DNA from: Saururus chinensis
Taxonomy: Eukaryota; Streptophyta; Magnoliopsida; Piperales; Saururaceae
DNA: 64,000 bases
Assembly (NCBI GenBank): GCA_035235625.1
Contig: CP141148.1
Coordinates: 27,343,057-27,407,056 of the forward strand
Direction: 5' to 3'
A program made the position numbers and the translations under genes. This document shows, in pieces, positions 32,028 to 42,805 of this stretch. The notes under the pieces were generated by a model. It did not search any database, had not been told where the DNA came from, and saw only the letters and a program-made list of their open reading frames with translations. Each line of letters opens with the position of its first letter. The first letter of the stretch is position 1.

Positions 32028-35000
32028 GCACCGTTTTGGATTCTAAAGATGTCCCCACCTACCTATATGGTGTTTGAGGGTCCTTGGGAGTGTTCTCGGG
32101 TAGTTTTGCGGAATTCGGACATACCATGCCCGTACGGCCACTTTGGCTGCCACTCCAGAGAAATGCAAGAAATCTCTTATGCTATATAGGGAGGGACATG
32201 GTGAGCTTCATGGACAAGCTGTTGGTATGATACATAGCCTTGCAACAGGCTGATCCGGATGGCAACGAAGGATGTTTCCTTGCTAGCTATCATGCTAGGA
32301 GCCCATCCGCTGGTGGGATGGGGCTCTCCGACTCGTCGGGCGGCCGTCCGGCCTTATGGCCTTGTTGGTAACAAAGGCCCTTGCATGCACATGGCTGAGA
32401 CGGATTGTTCAGATGACCGAGTTGCCTAAGTTGGATCCGTGCATTGCAAGGAAGTGTCCCTCTCCGGTCAGCTCGCTTGGGAGATGGTCCGGCACGTTCG
32501 CATGTCCGCCTTGGGACGGGTTCGCTGCTTGGCTTCGCGGGCTGGACGCTTGGTCAAATGGCACAAGGCCATGACCTTGACGAAGAAAGGCTTACTCGCT
32601 CAGCTATTTGGCCTTGCGAGCGCCGCACAACACCTATGGATGGCCAGGGCCGTGACAGCAGGCTGAAGGTCTTATGGCTCAAGGAAACAATCGGGGAAGA
32701 GGAAGATTCAGGAACAATGAGTCTAATGATAATAGGTATCACTCAAAGTTGAAGGGAAAGAAAAGGATTGAATGCTATTATTGCAAGAAAGAAGGGCACA
32801 TGAAAAAGGATTGTTGAAAGCGCAAGGAGGACCAAGAGAAGAAGAAGGAAAAGGAGGCTTCTTCAGGTCAAGCTAGCGGTAGAGGATCAACCTGATAATT
32901 TTGAAGCTGATGTATTATCTATCACTTCAGGTATGAATTATTTTAATGATTCATGGATTTTAGATTCAGGTTGTTCATGGCACATGTGTCCTAATCGTGA
33001 CTGGTTTGATATTTATGTGTCATATATGGTGGATCTGTTCTAATGGGGAATAATGCTACATGTAAGACCATTGAAATAGGAATTGTGAAAAATTAAGATG
33101 TTTGATAGCATAGTTCGAACACTTACTAATGTTAGACATGTTCCTGATTTGAAAAAGAATTTGATCTCTTTGGGAGCATTAGATGCAGTTGGTTGCAAGT
33201 TTAATGCAACAGGTGGAGTGTTAAAAGTTACAAAAGGGGTAATGGTGGTGATGAAGGGTCAAAAGGTTGGAAACCTATACAAATTAATAGGGAGTACAGT
33301 TGTAGGTGGAGCTACTGTGACTATTCCTATGGAAGGCAGTGATGATGACACATACTTGTGACACATGAGGTTAGAGCATATGAGTGAAAGGGGTATGCAA
33401 GAACTTCATAAAAGAAAATTGTTGAAAGGTGTTAAAAGCTGCAAATTAGGTTTCTGTAAATATTGTTTGTATGGAAAACAATGCAGGGTAAGATTTCACC
33501 CAAGGAAACATACAAGCAAGGATGTGTTGGAGTATGTCCACACAGATATTTGGGGGCCAGCTTCAACTCCATCAAAAGGTAAGGCTGAATACTTTGTGAC
33601 TTTTATTGATGACTACTCAAGAAAGGTGTGGGTATATTTCATGAAATAGAAATCAGAGGTGTTTATGAAGTTCAAGCAGTGGAAGACCCATGTTGAAAAG
33701 CAGACATGAAAACAATTGAAATATCTCAGGTCAGACAATGAGGTTAAATACAAATCAAAAGAATTTGTTGATTACTGCAAGAATGAAGGGATTGCACGCC
33801 ATTTCACTAATCCAGGAACCCCACAACAAAATGGAGTAGCAGAGAGGATGAACAGGACACTCTTGGAAAGGGCAAGGAGCATGAGGCTGAATGCAAATCT
33901 TTCTAAGGAGTTTTGGGCTGAAGCAGTTAATATGACATATCACATCATAAATAGGTCACCATCTACAACTATTAACTTGAAGGTGCCTGAGGAGGTATGG
34001 ACTAAAAATCTTGTAGATTACTCTACTCTTAGGATTTTTGGGTGTCCTGCATATGTCTATATTTAGAGCATGCAAAGAAGTAAGCTTGATTTTAAGTCTA
34101 AAAAATGTAATTTTCTTGGGTATGAAAAAGGAGTGAAAGAATATAAACTTTAGGATTAAGAGGCAATGAAAGTAGTCTTTAGCAGAGATGTGATATTTAA
34201 TAAGTCTCAAATGTTAAGCAAACAGGATGGTGACTTAGTGCAATAGAAAAGTCAACAACAAATGGAAGTTCAGGTAGAAATAAATGATGAAGATGCCCAA
34301 GGGGATAGTAAAGACAATGAGCAATATCCTCATGTGGTTGATGAGCAACATCAGGAGCCTTATAGCATTGCAAAAGGAAGAGCAAAGAGAAACACTAAAG
34401 CAACAATCAGGTATGACTTTGAAGATATAGTTTCTTTTGCTCTATTCACTGTTAGTGGAGATCCATCTTGTTTTCAGGATGCTATAAAGTTTAAAGACAA
34501 TGACAAGTGGATGACAACCATGATGGAGGAGATGAAATCTCTACACAGGAACAAAACTTGGGAGTTGGTACCTAAAGGGAAAAAGACTATTAGATGCAAA
34601 TGGGTGCTTAGAAAAAAGGAGGCTTCATCAGATAAGGAACCTGAACGGTTTAAGGCTAGGTTAGTGGCCAAAGGATATACACAGGAAGAAGGTGTGGATT
34701 TTAATAAAATTTTCTCTCCAATGGTAAAACACACATTTATTCGGGTTTTGTTGGCTATGGTTGCTTGATATGATCTATAACTTGAGCAACTTGATGTAAA
34801 GACAACATTTCTTCATGGGGAATTAGAAGAGCAAATTTATATGAACAACCAGAGGGATTTAAAGAACCAGGGAAGGAAGGCTTGGTATGCATGCTAAAGA
34901 AGTCTTTATATGGTTTAAAGTAATCACCGAGACAATAGAATAAGAGGTTTGACTCTTTTATGCTGAACAGTGGATACACTCGTTGTGAGTATGATCACTG

Positions 35001-36111
35001 TGTTTATTTTCATGTTCTTCCTGATGTTTCTTATATCTATTTATTCTTATATGTTGATTGCTACTAAGAATATGTCAGATATTGACTTGTTGAAATCTAA
35101 GTTGGGAAATGAGTTTGATATGAAGGATATTGGAGCTGCAAAAAGGATCCTTGGTATAGATATTCAGAGAGACAGAAAACTTGGGAAGCTATGGCTCTCT
35201 CAAGGGAAGTATATTGAGAAGGTGTTGGACAAGCTTAGCATGAACAATGCAAAACCAATTAGTACACCTCTTGCTACACATTTCAAAGTTGAGTGCAGAG
35301 TTAAGTCCCACCACAGAGGATGATATTTTAGGTATGAAGCTAGTACCTTATTCAAGTGCAGTTGGTTGTCTAATGTATGCTATGGTGTGCACTAGGCCAG
35401 ATATTGCTCAGGCAGTGAGCGTTGTTAGCAGGTACATGGCTAATCCAGGGAAGAAGCATTGGGATGCTGTAAAGTGGATTCTGAGATATCTGAATGGGAC
35501 AAAGAATGTTGGCATTTGTTTGAGAATGATGGAACATTGGCGCATATAGCAGGATATGTGGATGCAGACTTTGCAGGTGATCTGGATAAGTGTAAGTCTA
35601 CCACAAGATATGTGTTCACTTTTGCAGGTAATGCAGTCATTTGGAGGTCTATTCTCCAGGCAATGATTGCTTTATCAACAATAGAGGCTGAATATATGAC
35701 AGTTGTAGAAGCAACTAAAGAGGCTATATAGTTGAAGGGTTTGGTCAATGAACTTGGTTTGAAGCAAGAGAATATCAGAGTACTTTGTGATAGTCAAAGT
35801 GCTATACATTTAGCAAAGAATCAAGTTTATCATGCTAGGACAAAACACATTGCAGTAAAATATCACAAGATAAGAGAATATGTGTCAGATGAGGAGATCA
35901 ATCTTCAGAAGGTGGATACAAAAGACAATGCTACAGATATGCTAATAAAGGCAGTGACCACAGAAAAGTTCAAGTACTGCTTGAGCTTGCTTAATCTCAC
36001 AGGATGTTGAGGATCACATTGCACCCAGTTGGGTGTGGAAGGAGTTGCATTCAAGGTGGAGGACACAGACATGTGTGGATGATTCTCCTAAGTGACTTGT
36101 CAACTCAAGTC

Positions 36112-36122
36112 AAGGTGGAGAT
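36112..36122 (+). promoter_or_regulatory. polypurine tract of the copia element
   Basis: AAGGTGGAGAT lies immediately before the 3' LTR start TGTTGTTACG, the usual site of plus-strand priming in LTR retrotransposons. Confidence 0.8.
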
Positions 36123-36546
36123 TGTTGTTACGTGACGTGAGTTTGACAAAGTTAATTTCAAGATGGACTCCGGATGTGATAAAGGTAAATTGGATTCCAG
36201 TTTCATTTAAAACTTATCACTTTACATTACACACGAGTTTGACTTGAGAGAATTATTTTTTCTCTTTTACGTGGGTTGTGAGGCAGAGAGAAAAAAAAAC
36301 TACTTTTCTCTCTTGGTTTTAGGCAGCAAAGAGAGTCTTCTCTCTTAGTTTTATTTCATGTGAGAGAAGGGTGAGAGATTGGATGTACAAAGAGGTTTCT
36401 CTCAACGGGCTATTTGATAGGCTTGTAATTCATCCAAATATTTCTATCGTGGACGTAGTCACCTTACCGAACCACGTAAATTTCTGTGTCTTAATCTATT
36501 TATTTATTTACATTATTTTTCTGCTTTATTTTGGATTGTGACATTG
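36123..36546 (+). repeat. 3' LTR of the Ty1/copia element, truncated at its end
   Basis: The match to the 5' LTR starts at TGTTGTTACG and ends at 'ttggattgtgacattgc'. The last 11 bases present in the 5' LTR (GAAATTCTACA) are missing; sequence of the TFIIB-like gene follows at once. A short internal deletion near 36440 also distinguishes it from the 5' LTR. Confidence 0.85.
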
Positions 36547-37073
36547 CTGCCTTCCTGAGAGCCTTTGGAGCAGACCAAAAGAACACAATATCGTCTCATA
36601 TCATCTGCACTCTTGTCGTAGCGGGTACCCATGATCTCCATGTCGAAAGACTGAACCAGGAACTCCTCTATCGCCCCGGTCTGCACTGTCAGGTTCTTCC
36701 CGCCCGGGTTCCGAAATTGCACTGACAGGATGTCCTTGAGCGTCCGAGGCTTACCTGCGCAGAGGCCAGCGAGATAGAGGCAGACCGCGACGGTGGGGCC
36801 AAGATTCTGATATCCATGTTGGGATAGGAGGAGCTCGGACTTCTTGTAGAGCTGCCAGGCCTGCATCTTGACGCGAGGGGAGAAGTCGAGGCGGGCGGAC
36901 ATGGAGGTCATCACGGCGTAGGCCCTGACAATGGTGCGGTTGGGCTCGGCACGTTCAATGGACTTCTTCTCCATCTGTGGGGCGATGCTCGTCGTCTTGG
37001 AGAAGGGCTTGCTACCGCTGACGGCAACCATTAGACTCTGATCTGCTAAACAACAAAGTAGCGAATTGTTCAT
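36545..37073 (-). pseudogene. TFIIB-like gene copy 3, N-terminal half
   Basis: The minus-strand frame from MNNSLLCCLADQ through the first cyclin repeat (CLYLAGLCAGKPRTLKDI) to DDMRRYCVLL matches copies 1 and 2 and then runs into the copia LTR. Near the junction (36545-36590) a piece of the second repeat, 'tgccttcctgagagcctttggagcag', is present a second time with an internal deletion of about 24 bases. Its partner half is at 30073-30599. No intact product can be made. Confidence 0.85.
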
Positions 37074-37233
37074 GCAGTTTCTGGGCATCGTTTTATAGAC
37101 TTGAAGTCCGAGGAGGAGTCGAATTCAAAGAGAAAAAGACCGAGTGAGGTGGAAGAGCTTAAAAACGGAAAGCTTCCTCGTGTCATCGTGTGTTATGAAT
37201 GAGAAAGGCTGAGGCAGGCCTCATATAAGTTTT

Positions 37234-37995
37234 GAACGTGGTTATTTAAACCTTCCTTTTGTCCCTTTGTCCGCTGATGTGTTTTTACCATACCATTTTT
37301 ATTAAAATCTCCGGTATCCTCTAGTTTTACCCCAATTTCTTTCTTCCTATTTTTTTTCTTCTTTTTTTTTTTCCGATGCCGGCATCAACACCGGTGACTT
37401 GTCACCGTGGCTAGTCATAGCCACTGGACGCTGACTGCGTCTAGCCATATATGGCCAGTTACTAGCCGCGGCCAGACAATGGCCGGCCAGATCTGGCTGG
37501 CCGCGGCCACGCAAAAGGAGCACTAGCGCAGGTTGCGTCTGCGACCGCGTCTAGCGCAAGCCGTATCTAGTGCAGGCCACAGCCGCACGCAGGCTATGGC
37601 TGCACACAGGCCGCAGCCCTACTGGTTGCGGCCGTGGCCAGCACACAACTGTTTGCTGGTTGTGGCTACCGCGGCCAGCCAAATCTGGCCGGCCGCAACT
37701 CTCGTCCTGCGGTCGCGCGCTGTGTGCTAATCGCGGCTACCACAACCAGCCAGATGTGGCTGGCCGCAACTCATACTGGTCGCTACCGCGGCGGCTATGG
37801 CCGGATCTGGTTAATTGCAGGAGTTGGTGCTGGTAGTCACCCATACCGAAGAAGAGAAAGAGGGTGAGGTTTATGATTGGGGGAAGCATGGGTAAAATGG
37901 ATAGGGGAGACAGGGAAAAAAGTAAAAAATAATATCAATATTTTTCTTTATGTGGGGGATACAGGAAAAAAAATGAGGTCTAAATAGCTACGTTC
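37234..37995. mobile_element. 762-bp GC-rich inverted-repeat element upstream of TFIIB-like copy 3
   Basis: The ends GAACGTGGTTATTTAAACC and, inverted, GAACGTAGCTATTTAGACC match at 16 of 19 positions. The flanks are ATAAGTTTT (37225-37233) and ATAAGTTTA (37996-38004), a 9-bp duplication with one change, which fits a Mutator-like non-autonomous element. Copies 1 and 2 of the duplicated unit lack it at the same place, confirming an insertion. The interior (37430-37840) is very GC-rich with repeated GGCCGCGGCC and 'ctggccg' words; its frames (37533-37867) are probably chance. Confidence 0.75.
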
Positions 37996-38004
37996 ATAAG
38001 TTTA

Positions 38005-39355
38005 ACTTACAACCAGTAGATCTCATCCAACGGCTACACTCTATTCAGACTAACAAATTAAAATATGGTTCTACCGCCCATTTTCCCACTACGTTTTGGC
38101 CATCCCGCTTGTGTCGCACACTGCGCTGTAAACCCCATTTAGTGAACGAGGCTGTAAGCACCCTTTCTCATTCGTATTTAGTGTATTTCAGTGCTTAAAC
38201 ACGATCATCAGGTCGGGCCCATATGAAAACAGGCACGACTTATTTAGGCCTATTTAAGAGGCAGCATGAGGTAGGGAAAACACTTTTCTACGGGGAAAAC
38301 CGTTTTTCTCTTGTTGTGACATATTATACTCCAGAGGAGAAAACGTTTTCCCCTCCAAAATGCTTCCCAGACGAGGCCTTAAGCTCCATTAATAGAAGAA
38401 CCGTCGTCAAAGTAATTTTTACTTTCCTGCTAAAATCTAAATCCACCCCTAACTCTAAACTTTTCCTGAGTTAACCCTGTCCACTATCACATTCACACCA
38501 CCTTCGCCTTCTAAGCTGCTCCAACTCTACTTCCTTAAACAACTTAATATTCATATGTTAATTTATATGTACCTTTGAATTTCAACTTAATATATTAATA
38601 TTCAACTTAATATGTACCTTTGTATAATTTCTTAGTACACTGGTAATGGTGGTCTCAAAATTTATTCATTTTATTGTAAGATGATGACAATAGTCTCTTC
38701 TAAACATCTTTCAACACTTAATTTCATATGTACCTTTGAATTTTCATTTCTGGGGAAGTTATGCCATTGGCTAATTGTTGTCTTCAAAAATCGTAATTGG
38801 GAGATCTATTGATTAAATTTCGTATCCTGCCTGAGAAACTGTAAGAAGTTCATTACATATTGAATATAAGTTCATCAGAACGAAAATAGCGCCAGAAGTT
38901 TATCATTCTTTGAATTTTAGCTCACCAGAATGAAAACAGTGAGAGCCTAATAAGAAGTTTTGGATATCCATGTTATATTTTGTCCTATAGTTTATAAAAA
39001 ATTATCTTGCCCTTGTTTTAGATACGTTACTACTAATTTTTATTAGGGCTACTCTACAACAGGACAAAATAGTGATTTTTACCTTTTTTAAATGAAAATT
39101 AAATAAAAGTTTCTATTTTTCTACTTCCTGTTTTAGAAAGCAGAAAATAAAAATATGTTATCTAAGTGTTCATGTGATTCCAGTCTTTTGAGACTAGAAA
39201 CTCTACCTTTCTAATGTAAATCCTATTGCATTTAGTCCTCATTGGTTGAAGGAGAGCTTGGAATTTCAATGTTGCCTCTTTTTTATTTCTTGGGAAGAAT
39301 GCTACCTTTCTCCATGCTAAATACTTCGTACTTCTGATCTGTTTGATGACACAAG
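38005..39355. other. end of duplicated unit 3 and AT-rich spacer
   Basis: To about 38100 the sequence still matches the 5' flank of the TFIIB-like units ('tttaacttacaaccagtagat...caacggct'). Beyond this, AT-rich DNA contains a short repeat of 'ttcaacttaatatgtacctttg' near 38540-38620. No gene is recognised until the DnaJ remnant. Confidence 0.45.
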
Positions 39356-39769
39356 GTCCTCGGGGAGGCTTGTTGGCTTGTCAAATTCTTAGTGATCCTG
39401 CAAAACGAGAAGAATATGATGACAAGTATGGGAAGGCCAATGCGACTTGAGTAAGTTTACATAACCGTACATATGAGAAATGTGGAATATTAACATGGTG
39501 GAACCCCTCTCTCTTTTCTCCAAAAGCTGTTGCTACTTCTTTCAATTTACTGTAATTTCTAGTAAGAGCTGTATGCGAAATGATATTTCTAACTTGTCAT
39601 TTCTCTGACTGGTAGCACTACTTTATTGATTGCTCTCCTAAGACTTGAAAGTTCAACTGTTTTTTAGCGATTCTATGATGGACCTTATGCAGTATTTGGT
39701 ATGCTGTTTGGAAGTGAGTTTTTTGAAGATTACATTGGGCAGTTTGCCTTGGCTTCCTTGGTTTTTTGA
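39356..39769 (+). pseudogene. DnaJ (J-domain/DnaJ-X type) gene remnant, two exons
   Basis: An exon after an acceptor ending ACAAG (39355) reads VLGEAC, then after a short duplication of 'gcttgttg' continues CQILSDPAKREEYDDKYGKA to a donor-like GTAAGT at 39451. After a TTTTTTAG acceptor (39667) a second exon reads [20 protein letters not shown]. These match the end of a J domain ('lGeAYqvLSDP.kR..YD.yGk') and the start of the plant DnaJ-X region ('MLFGSe.FedYIGqLalAs'). The HPD-bearing part is not seen upstream. A stop at 39767 and the CACTA-like border at 39779 end the similarity. Two frame disruptions mark it as dead. Confidence 0.65.
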
Positions 39770-40524
39770 AGAAATAAGCACTGTGAATAACAGTTATAAT
39801 GGCGACGCTTAAATCTAAACGTCGTTAAAGGATAAAAGCGTTGCAAAAGTGAATTGACGTGGGCAAAAATTGCCCGTGAATTTTACCGTGCGCAGCCACA
39901 CAAAATTTCATCTGGCTGTGCTTCAAATACCCCTCCCCCCACTCCTTTTGTGCCCCACATTTCTCCCTCTAACGCATCTCCACTCAAAGCTGACGGTCAG
40001 TGCTGCCACCGCCGTGAGTCCACCGTGATGCAGTCGCCTCCCATTAGCAATGCCCCCTCTAGGCTTCATCCCTCCTCTATGCTGCTCCCGCCCTCTCTCC
40101 CTTCCTCCCGGCCGCAAGTTTTTCTTTGAGGCGCTGGAGTCCGGCTCCTCCCTCTGGATTCTAGTGTCCCACCCCCTCTTCTTCCCTGCTCACCCCTCTA
40201 TTCCCGGTCTCCCCCCCTTTTGTCCCGTCCTTTATTTTCCATTTCTTCCCCCTCTCCACTGTAGCCACCGGAGGAGTTGGCTCTGGGTGCCACATTCTGG
40301 CCCCCACCCCCTCCTCCCTCCCGCTCCCGCTCTCTCCTCAGGTCCCCCCTTCCCTCCCATCCTCTCGCTTTCCTATTCTCCCCCTCTCCATTGCGGTTGC
40401 TAGAGAAGGGGCTGCGGGAAGCTAGAGTCCGCTCCCTACCCCCACTCCCCCTCTCTCCCCAATCCCCCCGCATTAGGACTCCGCTGCCGCCCTCATCTTC
40501 CATCCCCTTCCCTTGGTCCCCCCC

Positions 40525-41956
40525 TGATCGTTTATAATTAAACCCTTTGCAAGTGTACAAGGTAATTGTACTAGGATAAGTATTTAAAGGTTGTCGAACC
40601 TCAGGGACAAATGAATTATTACTAAATATAAAGAGGAATTTGCTGATTAAAAACTAGAAAGAACTTAAACTTAAATTAAGCAAAATAAAGGAATCAACTA
40701 GTTTAAAAGCAAGAGATTAATTCGATGGAATTTACTTAGGAAATCGAATCCACTATAGAACCATAACAATTCCTTAACTTTTAATCTAAATTTAGTATGA
40801 ATATGAACAAGTATTCTCAGCTACAAGCTAGAATTACTTCAAAAAGAATCATTAATTAACTTCCATGGCATGAACTATCTTCGACAATAGCACGAATCAT
40901 CTATACTAAACTAGCTATAGGCATGATCCGTCTAATCTTAGTATAACTCATCTAAGTCATTAATTATCTGAACATTAAAACTATTGTATGACCATCTCAT
41001 CTAAATCACGGAAATTAGAATCGATGCAAATATCAAAACCACATCAATCTATCATCTACAAGACAATAAATCAACATAGACTTGAATAAACATGAAAAAC
41101 TATTCCATTAAAAAGGAAATCCATATCATACAATTGTCATCATTCACAACTGAGATCTAAATTAAAAAGAAAAGAAACTAAAACTTATCTATAGCTTCAT
41201 CAACTCCTAAGTAAAAGAATAGTCTAGCCTTCCATTGTAGAAGAAAACACTTGAATCTCCTTTGAAAGCTTTGAGTTCTCTTCCATCTTCTTCTTCCTTT
41301 TTCTCTTCCTAAAATCTACTGGAATCCCCCAATTTTAAGCCAAATATGTCTTTTTATAGGCATAAGTTCCGTAGGAAGAAGTCCAATATGAAAATGATTG
41401 AAATTTGGGTCAAACAAGGAAACTGCACGTTAGGCCGATCGATCGCCCTGCATGCCCGATCGATCGGCTACACTGTATTTTTATCTGAATTCACGTTATC
41501 CCGATCGATCGCCCTGCGTGCCTGATCGATCGGCTACAATGTTTCTGCAATCTGGACAGTTTTCCTCGACAGTTCATATTCTGTTCATTAAGCTTTCCTT
41601 CGTGTCCATATTAATTTATAACTTGTTTATAACTCCAAAAGGTTATCCAAATCACTTTAAAGCATGTGAAGACTACTTTTAATCATTTCAAACATCGTCC
41701 AAGTACTTCAATAAGTGCACTTTACCTACAAAATATAAAATATCATACTTTAGACATGTAGAAAGTAACTAAAATTTTATTTTTCTTTAAATACACATCT
41801 AAATTACTAATAACAACAAAATCATTAATAATTAAACTAAAATACTAATATCTATCTTAATCTAAATAAACCATAATTAACTCTAAATTAACCTAATCTA
41901 TACTAGCAAATAAGGTAAAAAGACATATAAAATAGATATAGATTTCATACTTATCA
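40525..41956 (-). mobile_element. 1.43-kb solo-LTR-like insertion, copy A
   Basis: The element runs from TGATCGTTTATAATTAAACC to ATTTCATACTTATCA, flanked by CCCCC at 40520-40524 and 41957-41961. TG...CA ends with a 5-bp target duplication are those of an LTR, and no coding region or second LTR is present. TATAAAAAG on the minus strand (41350-41358) suggests minus-strand transcription, hence the strand given. GATCGATCG occurs at 41437, 41458, 41503 and 41524, upstream of that TATA box. It sits inside the CACTA-like element. The other copies are at 49406 and 61909. Confidence 0.8.
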
Positions 41957-42109
41957 CCCCCTCCTTCACTTTCTCCAATCGGAGGAGGGGCTCTAGCTTC
42001 TCCAATCGGAGGCCAGATATACTTCCCCCCTCCCTTGCCCTTGCCGGAGGAGGGGCGTTGGAGTCCGGTGCCTCTCCCATTAAGGCAAGACCTTTTTAAA
42101 TTTTTTTTA

Positions 42110-42715
42110 TTGTTATTTGTGATGCTTTCAAAAGCGACGCTAATAACTATTTCTATTATTTTTTTATATTTTTTACATATTAGTGATGCTTTGAAAAACA
42201 TTGATAGTAAATTATTTTGATTTTTTTTAAAAAAAATTTGTCAGCTACACTTTGAAAATCATCACTACTAATTATTTTTAAAATTTTTAATTTTTTTTTC
42301 TTATTAGCGATGCTTATAAAAGTATCGCTAATATTTTCTGTATTCTTTTTCTTATTAGCAATGCATAGCTAAGCGTCACTAATAAGTTTTTTATTTTTTT
42401 TTTAAAATTGTTATTTTAGTGAAGCTTCATAAAGTGTCGCTAATAATTTATTATTAGCGTCGATTGGAATCAAGGCTCACTAATAATTTACTATTAGTGA
42501 TGCCTTTTAAAGTGTCGCAATAGAAAAAACATTAGGGACGCAAGAAAAAGCGTCGCTAATATCAATACTATTAGCTACACTTTTTAATATGTCGCTAATG
42601 AGCAATTGTGATGGCACTATAATCGATACTTTTAGCGACGATTTTTAAGCATCGCTAATAGTTATTAATGATGTTTTTTTTAAAAGCGTCGCTAATAGTC
42701 TTTTTTCTTGTAGTG
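42110..42715. repeat. subterminal 'GCGTCGCTAATA' motif array of the CACTA-like element
   Basis: At least ten copies of 'gcgtcgctaat' or its inverse 'attagcgacgc' (with variants such as 'gtgatgcttt') alternate in orientation, separated by T-rich spacers. Neighbouring inverted copies can pair as hairpins. It ends at the terminal CTTGTAGTG. Confidence 0.75.
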
Positions 42716-42805
42716 AGTTTTTGTTCAGAATTTAAGAATGTCATCATATAAAGGAAAAGAAATTGTTTAGAACTTAGTGACAATTGTAGTGATGAAATAA
42801 ACTAT

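Larger units (their letters stand above)
31691..32657 (+). mobile_element. rearranged small LTR element nested in copia gag
   Basis: The insertion is flanked by GCAG at 31687-31690 and 32658-32661. It has a 31-base left piece (31691-31721) identical, but for one base, to the start of a complete LTR at 31791-32657. Between them lie 69 bases ending in the polypurine tract AAGTGGGGGAGAA. Thus nearly all of the 5' LTR and the internal region is missing, and the 867-bp 3' LTR is whole, ending GGGCCGTGACA. The GC-rich reading frames at 32356-32752 belong to this LTR and are not genes. Confidence 0.8.
31102..36010 (+). pseudogene. Ty1/copia gag-pol polyprotein remains
   Basis: Gag starts at ATG 31102 (MATKGFNKFKVKKFDGKSNF) and meets a stop at 31262. 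A gag frame continues at 31310-31690, then after the nested insertion at 32662 (AEGLMAQGNNRGRGRF). The zinc knuckle CYYCKKEGHMKKDC is at 32773-32814, directly followed by TGA. The protease core WILDSGCSWHMC is at 32954. GAG-pre-integrase and integrase span 33359-34065 (HTDIWGPAS, FIDDYSRKVWVYF, GTPQQNGVAERMNRT). Reverse transcriptase spans about 34440-35290 (WELVPKGKKTIRCKWVLRKK, FKARLVAKGYTQEEGVDF; the catalytic block reads degraded near 35050). RNase H spans 35335-36009 (AVGCLMYAMVCTRPDIAQAV, LCDSQSAIHLAKNQVYHART). At least ten stops or frameshifts interrupt it. Confidence 0.9.
30600..36546 (+). mobile_element. nearly full-length Ty1/copia retrotransposon (Tork-like), inactive
   Basis: The element has two LTRs (30600-31061 and 36123-36546), a primer-binding site at 31065, gag, zinc knuckle, protease, integrase, reverse transcriptase and RNase H in the copia order, and a polypurine tract at 36112-36121. 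Many stops and frameshifts kill it. It inserted into the third TFIIB-like gene, splitting it in the second cyclin repeat. The left junction is clean, but the right junction is abnormal: the LTR lacks its last bases and about 40 bp of the target gene is repeated. A second LTR element (31691-32657) is nested in gag. Confidence 0.9.
39779..42715. mobile_element. CACTA-like non-autonomous DNA transposon
   Basis: The right end, inverted, reads CACTACAAGAAAAAAGACTA followed by 'ttagcgacgcttt', the standard CACTA terminus. The left end, CACTGTGAATAACAG followed at the same distance by GGCGACGCTT, is a degenerate version. Subterminal copies of the 'gcgtcgctaata' motif in both orientations fill 42110-42700, as expected for transposase-binding arrays. 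No transposase is present. A 3-bp target duplication is not evident (AAG against AGT). The GC-rich 39880-40520 block gives proline/serine-rich frames that I regard as non-coding. A solo-LTR-like insertion sits inside at 40525-41956. Confidence 0.7.

Noticed and set aside
32356-32752. GC-rich frames in the copia element
   Set aside because: They belong to the nested LTR at 31791-32657 or overlap the gag frame; not separate genes.
37533-37867. Three overlapping frames in a GC-rich block
   Set aside because: Interior of a 762-bp inverted-repeat element built from GGCCGCGGCC-type words; no coding signal.
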